Assembly: GCA_025357895.1 (NCBI GenBank)
Contig: JANYLL010000144.1
Coordinates: 1 to 26,519 of the forward strand
From: Ignavibacteriota bacterium
GTDB taxonomy: Bacteria > Bacteroidota > Ignavibacteria > Palsa-1295
Reading direction: 5' to 3'
Length of the DNA stretch: 26,519 nucleotides
The notes beneath the pieces were generated by a model. The model ran no database searches and was not told where the DNA came from. It saw only the letters and a program-made list of their open reading frames with translations. Numbering within the stretch: the first letter of the stretch is position 1; each line of letters begins with the position of its first letter. This document shows positions 17,471 through 24,761 of this stretch, in pieces. Position numbers and translations under genes: made by a program.

Positions 17471-17986
17471 ATGCATCTGATCATCGCATCTATTTCCGGC
17501 ATCACATATATTTACTGGGCAGCACTTTATACCCATCTTTTCGGAGCAGTTGCGTGGCTTGGCGGTATTCTCTTCCTTACGGGAGTAACACGTCCCATCT
17601 TTGAGTATTATGGCGCAGATGCTTACGAACTTCAGCAGCGCATCAAGGTTCGCTTCCTCGGATTTACATGGATGATGTTATGGACGGTTTTTGTGACAGG
17701 CATTATCGTTTTGCTCTGGTCAACGCGATTTATCTTCTTCGATTTTTCAACGCTCTGGCTTATCTTAGCTCATATAAAAATACTTCTTTTTTTTATTCTT
17801 GCCGGACTTAGTTTAATGCTCCGATCGAGTTATAAAGAAATTGAAAACGCTCGAAGTGAAAAAGAGGGAAGCGAAGATCTTTCGCCGCGCGAAATCATTT
17901 TATGGCGTATTCGAATGGTCGAACAATTTGAAGTGTGGGCGGCAATAATTATTTTGCTTGTAGTGAGTTTAATGCAGGTTTATTAA
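17471..17986 (+). CDS. CopD-like integral membrane protein
   Basis: A 171-residue polytopic membrane protein with four predicted helices at about 12-40, 62-85, 90-118 and 148-170. Helix 1 carries YTHLFGAVAWLGGILFLTGV (H22), which is typical of CopD/PcoD-like and HemJ-like four-helix families. The segment between helices 3 and 4 is charged (SSYKEIENARSEKEG). CopD proteins take part in copper handling and HemJ in protoporphyrinogen oxidation; the length and lack of other hallmark residues do not let me choose, so 'CopD-like' is a family-level call. The Nudix gene starts 3 bases after its stop, so the two are probably translated from one transcript. No copper chaperone or oxidase gene lies nearby. 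Confidence 0.6.
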   Translation: MHLIIASISGITYIYWAALYTHLFGAVAWLGGILFLTGVTRPIFEYYGADAYELQQRIKVRFLGFTWMMLWTVFVTGIIVLLWSTRFIFFDFSTLWLILAHIKILLFFILAGLSLMLRSSYKEIENARSEKEGSEDLSPREIILWRIRMVEQFEVWAAIIILLVVSLMQVY

Positions 17987-17989
17987 TAA

Positions 17990-18550
17990 ATGAAAAGAGG
18001 TCATTCCATACTTCCGCGCTGGATCACGAAGGATAATGAGGTTCTTGCGAAGACGCGTATTTTCAGTCTGGAAAAATCCAGACGTCATGAAGAAGGAACG
18101 CAGAAGAACGGTGAGTTCTATGTACTTGATGCAGCCGATTGGATAAATGTTATTGCCATCACACCTGACAACAATGTCGTACTTGTCGAGCAATTCCGTC
18201 ACGGGTCTGAAGATTTTGAACTTGAGATCGTCGGCGGATTGGTAGAGAAAGATGAAGCTCCTAAAGACGCAGCATTGCGCGAACTCCGCGAAGAAACAGG
18301 ATATGTTATGAGCGATGAAAGCCAAATAACTCTTATGGGTAAAGTTCTTCCCAATCCGGCATTTTTAAATAATACTTGTTATACTTATCTCATTACAAAT
18401 GTGAAGCAGGTGGGTGAGCAAAAATTCGATGAACACGAAAATATTATTGTTCGATTGGAGCCATTAGAAAAGATCGATGATCTTATACGTACGGGGCATA
18501 TTACGCACTCCCTCGTCGTAGCAGCATTTATGTGGCTAAAGCTGCGGTGA
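17990..18550 (+). CDS. Nudix hydrolase, ADP-ribose pyrophosphatase-like
   Basis: The 186-residue cytoplasmic protein has a perfect Nudix box, G83-x5-E89-x7-R97-E98-L99-x-E101-E102-x-G104 (from GLVEKDE to REETGY), which binds the catalytic Mg2+ ions and cleaves nucleoside diphosphates linked to another group X. The preceding VVLVEQFRHGSEDFELEIVGG resembles ADP-ribose/NDP-sugar pyrophosphatases (QYR...E.P.G pattern), suggesting ADP-ribose or a nucleotide sugar as substrate; the substrate is inference. ATG at 17990 follows the CopD-like stop by 3 bases. Downstream, its stop (18550) and the stop of the minus-strand propeller gene (18557) are only 6 bases apart, with no terminator hairpin visible. 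Confidence 0.88.
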   Translation: MKRGHSILPRWITKDNEVLAKTRIFSLEKSRRHEEGTQKNGEFYVLDAADWINVIAITPDNNVVLVEQFRHGSEDFELEIVGGLVEKDEAPKDAALRELREETGYVMSDESQITLMGKVLPNPAFLNNTCYTYLITNVKQVGEQKFDEHENIIVRLEPLEKIDDLIRTGHITHSLVVAAFMWLKLR

Positions 18551-18556
18551 AGTCTG

Positions 18557-20554
18557 CTAACGACTTATGACCATTTCTTTTGTTTCGATCAAATTACCTG
18601 CTCGCAACTGACAATAATATACACCCGGCGGTGCTCGCCTCGAATCCCATTCTACCTGATGTAATCCTGCTTCGTAAAATTTTCCGCCAAGTGAGGCAAC
18701 TTCTTCCCCAAGTAAAGTAAACACTTTCAATGCAGCATATCCACCTTCTGATAATGAAAATGTAAGAGTAGTTTTTTCTTTGAATGGATTGGGATAATTT
18801 TGTGTGAAAGTAAATTGTGTATTCAATGCTTTTGATACCGTAAGCTGGCTGAGTGGGCGCCGCCAAACAGATGCATTTTTAGTGCCTGCGAAAAGATATG
18901 GTGACAAAATAAATAATGATATTGCTGAAGGAAGATTTTGACTGATGCTAATCCAGCTAATTCCCTCATCCTGACTTTGATAGACTATGCCACTGTCAGT
19001 TGAAACAAAGATATTTATTCCATCAGAAGTAATAGACTTCACTGGAATCTGAAACCCAGTTTTCTGCCAGCTGCTCCCTTTATCTGTAGATTGATAAAGA
19101 CCGGAATTTGTACCTGCAAAAGAATTCATTCCGAATGAATAAATGCAGTAAATAACGCACCCATTTAATTGTTGATCAGTCCATGTGTTGAGGTCTGGCA
19201 TATACTGATATAAACCTAGATAAAGGCTATCTACATAGAAATCGGAAGCAAATAATCTATTTGAAATAGTTGCCATTGCAATGGCGGGACCAGAATTCCA
19301 TAGAGAATTAGAATAATTTCCTGTCGGTAAATACTTCAGGATACCCCCTCCATTGGACGTAAAAATAGTGGAGTCGAGAATAGCAACTGAATAGACATTC
19401 CCATAAATTCCACTATCGAGTGATGTCCACGTATTTCCTGAATTATTGGAAAAAAATGTGCCGCTATTGGTTCCGGCAACTAAGTAGATTCCGCTTGATG
19501 CAAAGGCGTGAACAAAAGTGTTGTATATATCGGTACGAAGCCACGTTTTACCCATATCAGAACTAACGAAGGCGCCATTTTCTGCCCCTGCGAAAAGGCG
19601 CTTCCCATCCGATGCAAGAGCTTGAATATATTGATTAACGAACTGAAGACCAAGGTTTATTTTCTTCCATGTTTTTCCTCCATCATCCGATCGGAAAATA
19701 TTATCATCCCCACTTGAAATGAATATACTTGTACCATGTATAAAAAGTATATTAATATAAGTCAGATTAGTTATTATAGTGTCAACCTTAAATTCACCTG
19801 AGATCCGAAGAATTTTTCCATCTTTTTCAGCAGCAAAAAGATATTGCCCATCTGTAGCAAGACAGTTGGTATTATCAGTCCCTATATTAATTTCCTTGCC
19901 GGAGGAGCCATAATTCCATAATTGAAAAATATTCCCATTAATATAATCTTTGGCGAAGAGTCCTGTTACTGTTTTAAGAATATAATTAAAAAAATAACCA
20001 ATGCTGCCAATAGCCATATTCTCCCAAGAAATACCACCATTACGAGAAAGAAATAGGCCATTCCAAGTACTTGCAAGGAACAGATTACCATTCATGTTGA
20101 ATGAATGTTCGAAGGTCCCACCCATTTCCCGTTTTCTCCAACTATTTCCTCCATCGCTTGATAAAAAAACATTTGTGCCGGTTCCGGATAATACATTATC
20201 TCCTTCTGCAGCGATAGAAAGAATTTTTTCATTTAGAAACAGATCCCTCTCCACAATCCAGCTTCTGCCATCGTCGATTGTAAAAAAAATACCTTGATGG
20301 TCAGTACCGGCATAAAGAGTTCTTCCATTTGTTGCAAGCGCTGTGATACTGTATCCATTTAAAATATTAACCCAGTGATCTCCATTATCGGTAGAAAGAA
20401 AAATACCCCCTTCTCCCCCTGCGTAGAGTTTTGTGCCTATAGAAACAATATCAGAAAAATGACCACCAATGGAAATCGGGACTTGTTCCCATTGTGCATT
20501 GGCAGAAGATACTATGGAAGTAATACATAGAATCAAAACGATGATTGCATTCAT
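18557..20554 (-). CDS. T9SS-sorted Asp-box (Ycf48/sortilin-like) beta-propeller protein
   Basis: Read on the minus strand, this 665-residue product starts with a signal peptide (MNAIIVLILCITSIVSSANAQ). About ten propeller repeats follow, most with an Asp box: STDNGDHW, TIDDGRSW, SSDGGNSW, SRNGGISW, SDDGGKTW, SSDMGKTW, SNNSGNTW, STDKGSSW and SQDEGISW, each followed by a turn such as LYAGT or LFAGAENG. The C-terminus is a T9SS sorting domain (NYPNPFKEKTTLTFSLSEGG, VFTLLGEEVASL, GVYYCQLRAG, KEMVISR). It is likely a secreted or surface protein; such propellers bind proteins or glycans but have no assignable enzyme activity. By eye it is more AT-rich than the par genes beside it, hinting at a different history. 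It is the only minus-strand gene in the window and is convergent with the Nudix gene. Confidence 0.85.
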   Translation of the reverse strand: MNAIIVLILCITSIVSSANAQWEQVPISIGGHFSDIVSIGTKLYAGGEGGIFLSTDNGDHWVNILNGYSITALATNGRTLYAGTDHQGIFFTIDDGRSWIVERDLFLNEKILSIAAEGDNVLSGTGTNVFLSSDGGNSWRKREMGGTFEHSFNMNGNLFLASTWNGLFLSRNGGISWENMAIGSIGYFFNYILKTVTGLFAKDYINGNIFQLWNYGSSGKEINIGTDNTNCLATDGQYLFAAEKDGKILRISGEFKVDTIITNLTYINILFIHGTSIFISSGDDNIFRSDDGGKTWKKINLGLQFVNQYIQALASDGKRLFAGAENGAFVSSDMGKTWLRTDIYNTFVHAFASSGIYLVAGTNSGTFFSNNSGNTWTSLDSGIYGNVYSVAILDSTIFTSNGGGILKYLPTGNYSNSLWNSGPAIAMATISNRLFASDFYVDSLYLGLYQYMPDLNTWTDQQLNGCVIYCIYSFGMNSFAGTNSGLYQSTDKGSSWQKTGFQIPVKSITSDGINIFVSTDSGIVYQSQDEGISWISISQNLPSAISLFILSPYLFAGTKNASVWRRPLSQLTVSKALNTQFTFTQNYPNPFKEKTTLTFSLSEGGYAALKVFTLLGEEVASLGGKFYEAGLHQVEWDSRRAPPGVYYCQLRAGNLIETKEMVISR

Positions 20555-21025
20555 TGTCTATTATCTGATATACAAGTGAAACAGGATGTTAAAACCATTG
20601 GTGTCCACAGAATAAGGATAAAAATTGCACCTTAAAATATTCAATCAGCTTGGCAGGGTAATTATTAATAATCCAACCATATCGTTCGGAATAAGAATAA
20701 GTACTCCCTTGAAAGTTCATGTATACAGCTCGCTTATAAATGGCTGAAGCTTCGGTGAAGATTTATGTTGAAACATAATCGAAATATTTGCGTACAATAC
20801 ATATTACTAGTTGTTTGCGCTTCCACAACCCTCTTGTTTACTTGTTATTATAAAGAGCTTAATTTCTCGTGTGCGAAATGCTAAAATATTGGAAAATAAA
20901 CCGGTTACCAGGGCTTCGCAGTAAAACATAATCCCACAAATTATAATCTTTTTATAATATTAATTTTTCATCTGCTTTTATCGTTATACTCCCGGCTTAC
21001 GATTAAAAAAGGACATCGGATATTC
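20555..21025. other. AT-rich intergenic region between a divergent propeller gene and parA
   Basis: This 471-base gap must hold the promoters of the minus-strand propeller gene and the plus-strand parAB genes. I see no ORF worth calling. Symmetric elements are: ATTATTAATAAT (20661-20672, perfect palindrome), TATGTT-GA-AACATA (20764-20777), and AACCGGTT (20899-20906). At 20576-20583 GTGAAACA equals one half of the parS consensus, but the other half is poorly matched. A TATACT at 20985-20990 could be a -10 box for parA, without a convincing -35. AAAAAAGGAC at about 21005 is a plausible Shine-Dalgarno for parA. Confidence 0.5.
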
Positions 21026-21802
21026 ATGGGGAAGATCATTGCGATTGCGAATCAAAAGGGAGGAGTCGGTAAAACCACAACGGCAGTTAATTTGGCGGCA
21101 TCGCTTGCGATGGCAGGATTCCGCACGCTTTTAGTTGATATAGACGCGCAGGCGAATGCCACAAGCGGGTTAGGAATCGATCCGAAACCGCTGACGAAAA
21201 CTATTTATGAAGTTCTTGTTAATTCCCTGAAAGCTAACGAAGCAATTATTGAGACAAAAGTATCTCGTTTGTTTTTGCTTCCGTCGCATATTAATCTTGT
21301 CGGCGCTGAGATAGAACTTATTGATGTGGCAGACCGTGAGCGCGTGATGAAGCGTGCGCTGATGCCTTTAAAAACAAGTTACGATTATATTTTGATTGAT
21401 TGCCCGCCATCTTTGAGTTTACTAACATTGAATGCACTCTCTGCAAGTGATAGCGTACTCATTCCTGTGCAATGTGAATATTACGCGCTTGAAGGGTTAG
21501 GGCAGTTACTGAACACGATCAATATCGTCAAGAAGCATTTGAATCCCGAACTTGATATTGAGGGTGTACTGCTGACAATGTTCGATAGCCGGCTTCGTTT
21601 ATCCAATCAAGTTGTCGGTGAAGTGCAGCGATATTTCAATACGAAAGTATTTAAGACGGTGATCGCGCGTAATGTGCGTCTATCGGAAGCGCCAAGCTTC
21701 GGGCAGCCTGTTGTGATCTACGATCCATTCAGCACCGGAGCAAAAAATTATCTCGATCTATCGAAAGAAGTGATTGTAAGAAATCCGAAGATAAAAAAGT
21801 AG
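21026..21802 (+). CDS. parA: Chromosome partitioning ATPase ParA/Soj
   Basis: The 258-residue protein is a typical chromosomal ParA/Soj. The deviant Walker A motif is KGGVGKTT at residues 11-18 with the signature lysine K11; the A' motif is VDIDAQANATSGLG near 38-51, and Walker B is ILIDCPPS at 122-129. In this family ATP-bound dimers coat the nucleoid and ParB stimulates hydrolysis, moving the origin region to the cell poles. It has no N-terminal DNA-binding extension, so it is the chromosomal type, not the plasmid Ia type. The AGGA about 12 bases upstream supports ATG 21026. parB follows after 67 bases filled by a palindromic repeat. Origin genes such as dnaA or gidB are not in the window. 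Confidence 0.96.
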   Translation: MGKIIAIANQKGGVGKTTTAVNLAASLAMAGFRTLLVDIDAQANATSGLGIDPKPLTKTIYEVLVNSLKANEAIIETKVSRLFLLPSHINLVGAEIELIDVADRERVMKRALMPLKTSYDYILIDCPPSLSLLTLNALSASDSVLIPVQCEYYALEGLGQLLNTINIVKKHLNPELDIEGVLLTMFDSRLRLSNQVVGEVQRYFNTKVFKTVIARNVRLSEAPSFGQPVVIYDPFSTGAKNYLDLSKEVIVRNPKIKK

Positions 21803-21804
21803 AT

Positions 21805-21855
21805 CGGACATTCCTGTCCGGTATCACGGACGGACAAGAAAGTCCGTCCTACTAA
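21805..21855. repeat. Palindromic repeat, copy 2, between parA and parB
   Basis: Two adjacent hairpins fill most of the parA-parB gap. CGGACA (21805-21810) pairs with TGTCCG (21815-21820). GGACGGAC (21828-21835) pairs with GTCCGTCC (21842-21849) around AAGAAA, followed by T and then ACTAA. The second hairpin and its ACTAA tail match the repeat at 8837-8862. It could modulate parA/parB expression or simply be a mobile short repeat. Confidence 0.6.
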
Positions 21856-21869
21856 CTTGATGTTGTGCA

Positions 21870-22835
21870 ATGTCAAAGAATAAATTCATATTAGGCAAAG
21901 GACTTGGAGCGCTGATACCCGGCGCTGAATCTTCCTCGTCCGAAACAGAGAAAGAAATAACTCACTCTGCCGATCTTGGTGGTAGGCTGCAGGCAACGGC
22001 ATTTGTTAACCTCGATCTTATCTCACCGAATCCTTTTCAGCCGCGAAAAGATTTTACTCCTGAATCTCTTGGCGAATTAGTCGAATCCATTCGCGAGCAT
22101 GGGATCATCCAGCCTGTAACTCTTCGCAGCACTCTCGGTGGAAAATACGAACTTGTCTCCGGCGAGCGTAGAGTCCGTGCATCGCGCATTGCTGGTCTTG
22201 ATGAAATTCCGGCATTTGTCATTGACGTTCCGAGCGATCGTAAGATGCTTGAACTTGCAATCGTTGAGAACGTCCAGCGCGAAGATCTTAATCCGATCGA
22301 AGAAGCAGAATCCTATCAGCGATTGATTCAGGAATGCGGCTTACGACAGGATGAAGTTGCCGAGAGAATTTCAAAAGACCGCACGACTGTTTCGAATTTT
22401 TTGCGTCTATTAAAATTGCCGAATGAAATTCAGCAATCCCTTCGCAAAGGTGAACTTGGCATGGGTCATGCGAAGGCGATCATGGCAATTCCGGATATGG
22501 CTCATCAGGTCGTTGTTTGGCGCTCAGCTATCGCCGACGGATATTCTGTCCGTAAACTCGAAGAACTTGCCCGGAAAGTGGCAACAGACAGCAGTGTTAC
22601 AAATGGCAGCACCTCGCGTAAGAAATCGGGCAGACCGATGAAAGCTGCGAATTCCGGCGAAGATCAAATTACCGAAATGATACCGCTTGAAAACAGTCTG
22701 AAGCAAAAGCTCGGCACACAAGTTCGCATCAGGCAAAAATTTGGAGAGCAGGGAGAAATAGCAATAGAATTTTATTCAAGTGATGATCTCGAAAGAATCA
22801 GTGAAATGTTGATGAATATTCGGGAGGAAAATTAA
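21870..22835 (+). CDS. parB: Chromosome partitioning protein ParB/Spo0J
   Basis: The 321-residue protein has the full chromosomal ParB layout. The N-terminal ParA-interacting segment is LGKGLGALIPG. The N-domain carries the CTP-binding motif GERRVR at residues 98-103 and ENVQREDLNPIEEA from 133. A helix-turn-helix for parS binding lies at about 160-190 (RQDEVAERISKDRTTVSNFL), and a C-terminal dimerisation part ends ERISEMLMNIREEN. In this family ParB loads at parS, slides as a CTP-bound clamp and recruits SMC. A basic linker (RKKSGRP) sits near residue 250. ATG 21870 is the natural start; no Shine-Dalgarno is visible. The gene is followed within 5 bases by a long inverted-repeat element. Confidence 0.96.
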   Translation: MSKNKFILGKGLGALIPGAESSSSETEKEITHSADLGGRLQATAFVNLDLISPNPFQPRKDFTPESLGELVESIREHGIIQPVTLRSTLGGKYELVSGERRVRASRIAGLDEIPAFVIDVPSDRKMLELAIVENVQREDLNPIEEAESYQRLIQECGLRQDEVAERISKDRTTVSNFLRLLKLPNEIQQSLRKGELGMGHAKAIMAIPDMAHQVVVWRSAIADGYSVRKLEELARKVATDSSVTNGSTSRKKSGRPMKAANSGEDQITEMIPLENSLKQKLGTQVRIRQKFGEQGEIAIEFYSSDDLERISEMLMNIREEN

Positions 22836-22840
22836 TAAAG

Positions 22841-22960
22841 TGTCATTGCGAGGAGTCGCGAAGCGACGACGAAGCAATCCCCAAAAGGTTGTCTGAATGT
22901 TGCTTTCTACTATACCTTAGGGGATTGCTTTGTCGGGCTAAAGCCCTCCTCGCAATGACA
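22841..22960. repeat. 120-bp inverted-repeat element with side hairpins (MITE/REP-like)
   Basis: The outer arms are exact complements: TGTCATTGCGAGGAG (22841-22855) and CTCCTCGCAATGACA (22946-22960). The inner arms CGACGAAGCAATCCCC (22867-22882) and GGGGATTGCTTTGTCG (22920-22935) differ at one position. Each arm carries a mini-hairpin at the same place: TCGC-GAA-GCGA (22856-22866) and GGGC-TAAA-GCCC (22935-22946). The wording 'CATTGCGAG...GAAGCAATC' is a repeat motif I know from many unrelated genomes. No clear target duplication is seen. It separates parB from ridA and may also end transcription. Confidence 0.8.
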
Positions 22961-22973
22961 AATAGAAAATAAC

Positions 22974-23351
22974 ATGACCACAATCCTAACCCCCAACGCA
23001 CCGCAGCCGATAGGTCCTTATTCGCAGGCAGTTCGCGAAGGAGATCTTTTGTTTTGCTCGGGACAGATTCCTCTCGATCCAAAAACCGGGGCGATGAAGA
23101 ATTCTTCCATCGAAGTGGAAGCCGAACAGGCATTAAAAAATTTAGAAGTAGTTTTAAGGGCGGGCGGCAGTAATCTTTCAGGTGTCATCAAGACAACGAT
23201 CTTTTTAACAGATATGAATGATTTTGCAAAAGTAAATGAAGTGTATGCAAAGGCATTCGGCGATGTAAAACCTGCGCGCAGCACTGTTGCTGTGAGCGCA
23301 TTACCGAAGGGGGCGCGAGTGGAGATAGAATGTATTGCCAGAGTGTTGTAA
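22974..23351 (+). CDS. ridA: RidA family enamine/imine deaminase
   Basis: The 125-residue protein is a full-length RidA (YjgF/YER057c/UK114) member. These trimeric cytoplasmic enzymes hydrolyse reactive 2-aminoacrylate-type enamines/imines released by PLP enzymes such as threonine and serine dehydratases. The key residues of the deaminase subfamily are present: R102 in PARSTVAVSALPKGARVEIE (E. coli R105) and E117 (E. coli E120); the N-terminal APQPIGPYSQAV and LFCSGQIPLDP are also canonical. ATG 22974 lies only 13 bases after the inverted-repeat element, and no Shine-Dalgarno is visible. The next gene starts 2 bases after its stop, so it leads a tightly packed gene run. Confidence 0.95.
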   Translation: MTTILTPNAPQPIGPYSQAVREGDLLFCSGQIPLDPKTGAMKNSSIEVEAEQALKNLEVVLRAGGSNLSGVIKTTIFLTDMNDFAKVNEVYAKAFGDVKPARSTVAVSALPKGARVEIECIARVL

Positions 23352-23353
23352 TA

Positions 23354-23890
23354 ATGAGCCGATATTTACTGTCTATCTGTTTTCTATCTTTGCTTGCAGG
23401 CGGTTCGCAGGCACAGTTTCGCGATTCGACTCATGATGCGAAAGTCATTGTCGATACCGGACATTTTCACATGCAGAGATCGCCTACACTTGCAATTGTT
23501 TTAAGCGCAGTATTGCCTGGCGCAGGGCAGATCTACACAGGCGGATGGTATAAAGCACCGTTCATTATGGCGGGGATCGCTGGTTGTTTTGTCGGAGCAT
23601 ATATACAGAACGGACGTTATCATACTGATATTGATTCAGTAAATAACCAACTTGCCAGGGGTGATCAGTTCAATGCGAATCGATATGCTAACCAACGCGA
23701 GTTCTACCGTGATGACCGCGATAAATTTTATATCTATGCTGCGCTTGTCTATCTTGCAAATCTATTAGATGCGTATATTTCCGCACATTTATTTGACTTC
23801 GATGTTTCCGATCCGACAAACACTTCCTATCTCGAAGCTCCTAAAACGCATGAAGAACCGTGGCGTATTGGAATGCGCGTTCATTTTTAG
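23354..23890 (+). CDS. DUF5683 domain membrane protein
   Basis: An ATG at 23330 is in frame, but ATG 23354, 2 bases after the ridA stop, starts directly with a signal sequence (MSRYLLSICFLSLLAGGSQAQ), giving 178 residues. The core is a DUF5683 domain: SPTLAIVLSAVLPGAGQIYTG near residue 45, a hydrophobic helix with AGIAGCFVGAYIQNGRY, and a last hydrophobic part YIYAALVYLANLLDAYISAHL. The family is common in Bacteroidota/Chlorobiota, has no established function, and is probably an envelope protein with two or three membrane-inserted helices. It overlaps the next gene by 41 bases in another frame, suggesting translational coupling. Confidence 0.8.
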   Translation: MSRYLLSICFLSLLAGGSQAQFRDSTHDAKVIVDTGHFHMQRSPTLAIVLSAVLPGAGQIYTGGWYKAPFIMAGIAGCFVGAYIQNGRYHTDIDSVNNQLARGDQFNANRYANQREFYRDDRDKFYIYAALVYLANLLDAYISAHLFDFDVSDPTNTSYLEAPKTHEEPWRIGMRVHF

Positions 23891-24761
23891 TGCACTTCTT
23901 TTCCTTTCCTCTTGTGCAGCAAGCAACTCCAACTCGAATTCCTTTGAGAAAGATACATTCTCAGGCACGCTTAGAGTGCAAAGACAATTCGGAAATTTTA
24001 TTAATGCCTCTGCAATTTCAATCGATGCCTTCGGAAATGTGTATGTGGTTGACGAAGGCGCACCGGGAGTTTATAAATTCAATACGAAGGGTGATAGCAT
24101 TCGCGGAGTGATAGCACTTGGCAAAGAGCATAATCAATTTGATGAACCAAAAGATATTGATGCTTCGCTAACGAATTCAGTAGCTATTGCCGATAGAAAT
24201 AATCATCGCATCGAAATTTATTCGAAAGATCTGATCTGGCAAGCAACGATTTCAGGCCATATATCCGGTTCGAAAATACAATTCGGATATCCTCTTGCAG
24301 TTCGTGCTTCATCGGCGGGAAATTATTATATCATTGACGGCGAGAATAAACGAGCAGTTAGCATCCAACCTGAAAACGGTTCACAGCAAGCAATCTCATT
24401 GTCCGGCACAACAACCGGAGCTGAGATGAATCCTCTATCTCTTGCTCTTGCAGGAAATGAATTCCTAACTATTGCCGATGCAAATTCCCATTCGCTTATT
24501 ATTTTTAATAACGCATATCTTCCGCAAAGCCGAATTCGATATAATGAAATACACAATATAAAACTTTCTTCGTCGGATAATATTATCTTCGCATTTACTA
24601 AAAATACAAATATTATTAGAGTTTTCGATGCAAACGATTTGTCCTATAAAGTCTCATACGTCCTACCCGAAAATTTGAATCATGCAGTTGCAATGTTCGT
24701 ATATAAAGGAGAGTATTATATTCTGACGAAGGAAAAAGTAATTGTATGTTCGAAGGAATGA
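23850..24761 (+). CDS. NHL-like (6-bladed propeller) lipoprotein
   Basis: The frame is open from 23769, but ATG 23850 gives a proper lipoprotein signal: MKNRGVLECAF, a hydrophobic stretch, then LFLSSC with C22 as lipidation site; the product has 303 residues. The mature part reads as NHL/six-bladed propeller repeats: ISIDAFGNVYVVDEGAPGVY, KDIDASLTNSVAIADRNNHR, YYIIDGENKRAVSIQ and FLTIADANSHSLIIF. Such domains mediate protein or ligand binding; no enzyme motif is apparent. Its first 41 bases, coding for most of the signal peptide, lie inside the end of the DUF5683 gene, and its last 16 bases overlap the Schlafen-like gene. The context suggests an envelope complex with DUF5683, which is inference. 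Confidence 0.78.
   Translation: MKNRGVLECAFIFSALLFLSSCAASNSNSNSFEKDTFSGTLRVQRQFGNFINASAISIDAFGNVYVVDEGAPGVYKFNTKGDSIRGVIALGKEHNQFDEPKDIDASLTNSVAIADRNNHRIEIYSKDLIWQATISGHISGSKIQFGYPLAVRASSAGNYYIIDGENKRAVSIQPENGSQQAISLSGTTTGAEMNPLSLALAGNEFLTIADANSHSLIIFNNAYLPQSRIRYNEIHNIKLSSSDNIIFAFTKNTNIIRVFDANDLSYKVSYVLPENLNHAVAMFVYKGEYYILTKEKVIVCSKE

Noticed and set aside
20568..20583. A true parS site
   Set aside because: Only one half-site is exact; 5 of 16 positions mismatch. Kept as a weak finding, not annotated as parS.
22841..22960. tRNA or structured ncRNA gene, because of the cloverleaf-like fold
   Set aside because: There is no anticodon arm, T-loop or acceptor pattern. The perfect terminal inverted repeats indicate a repeat element.
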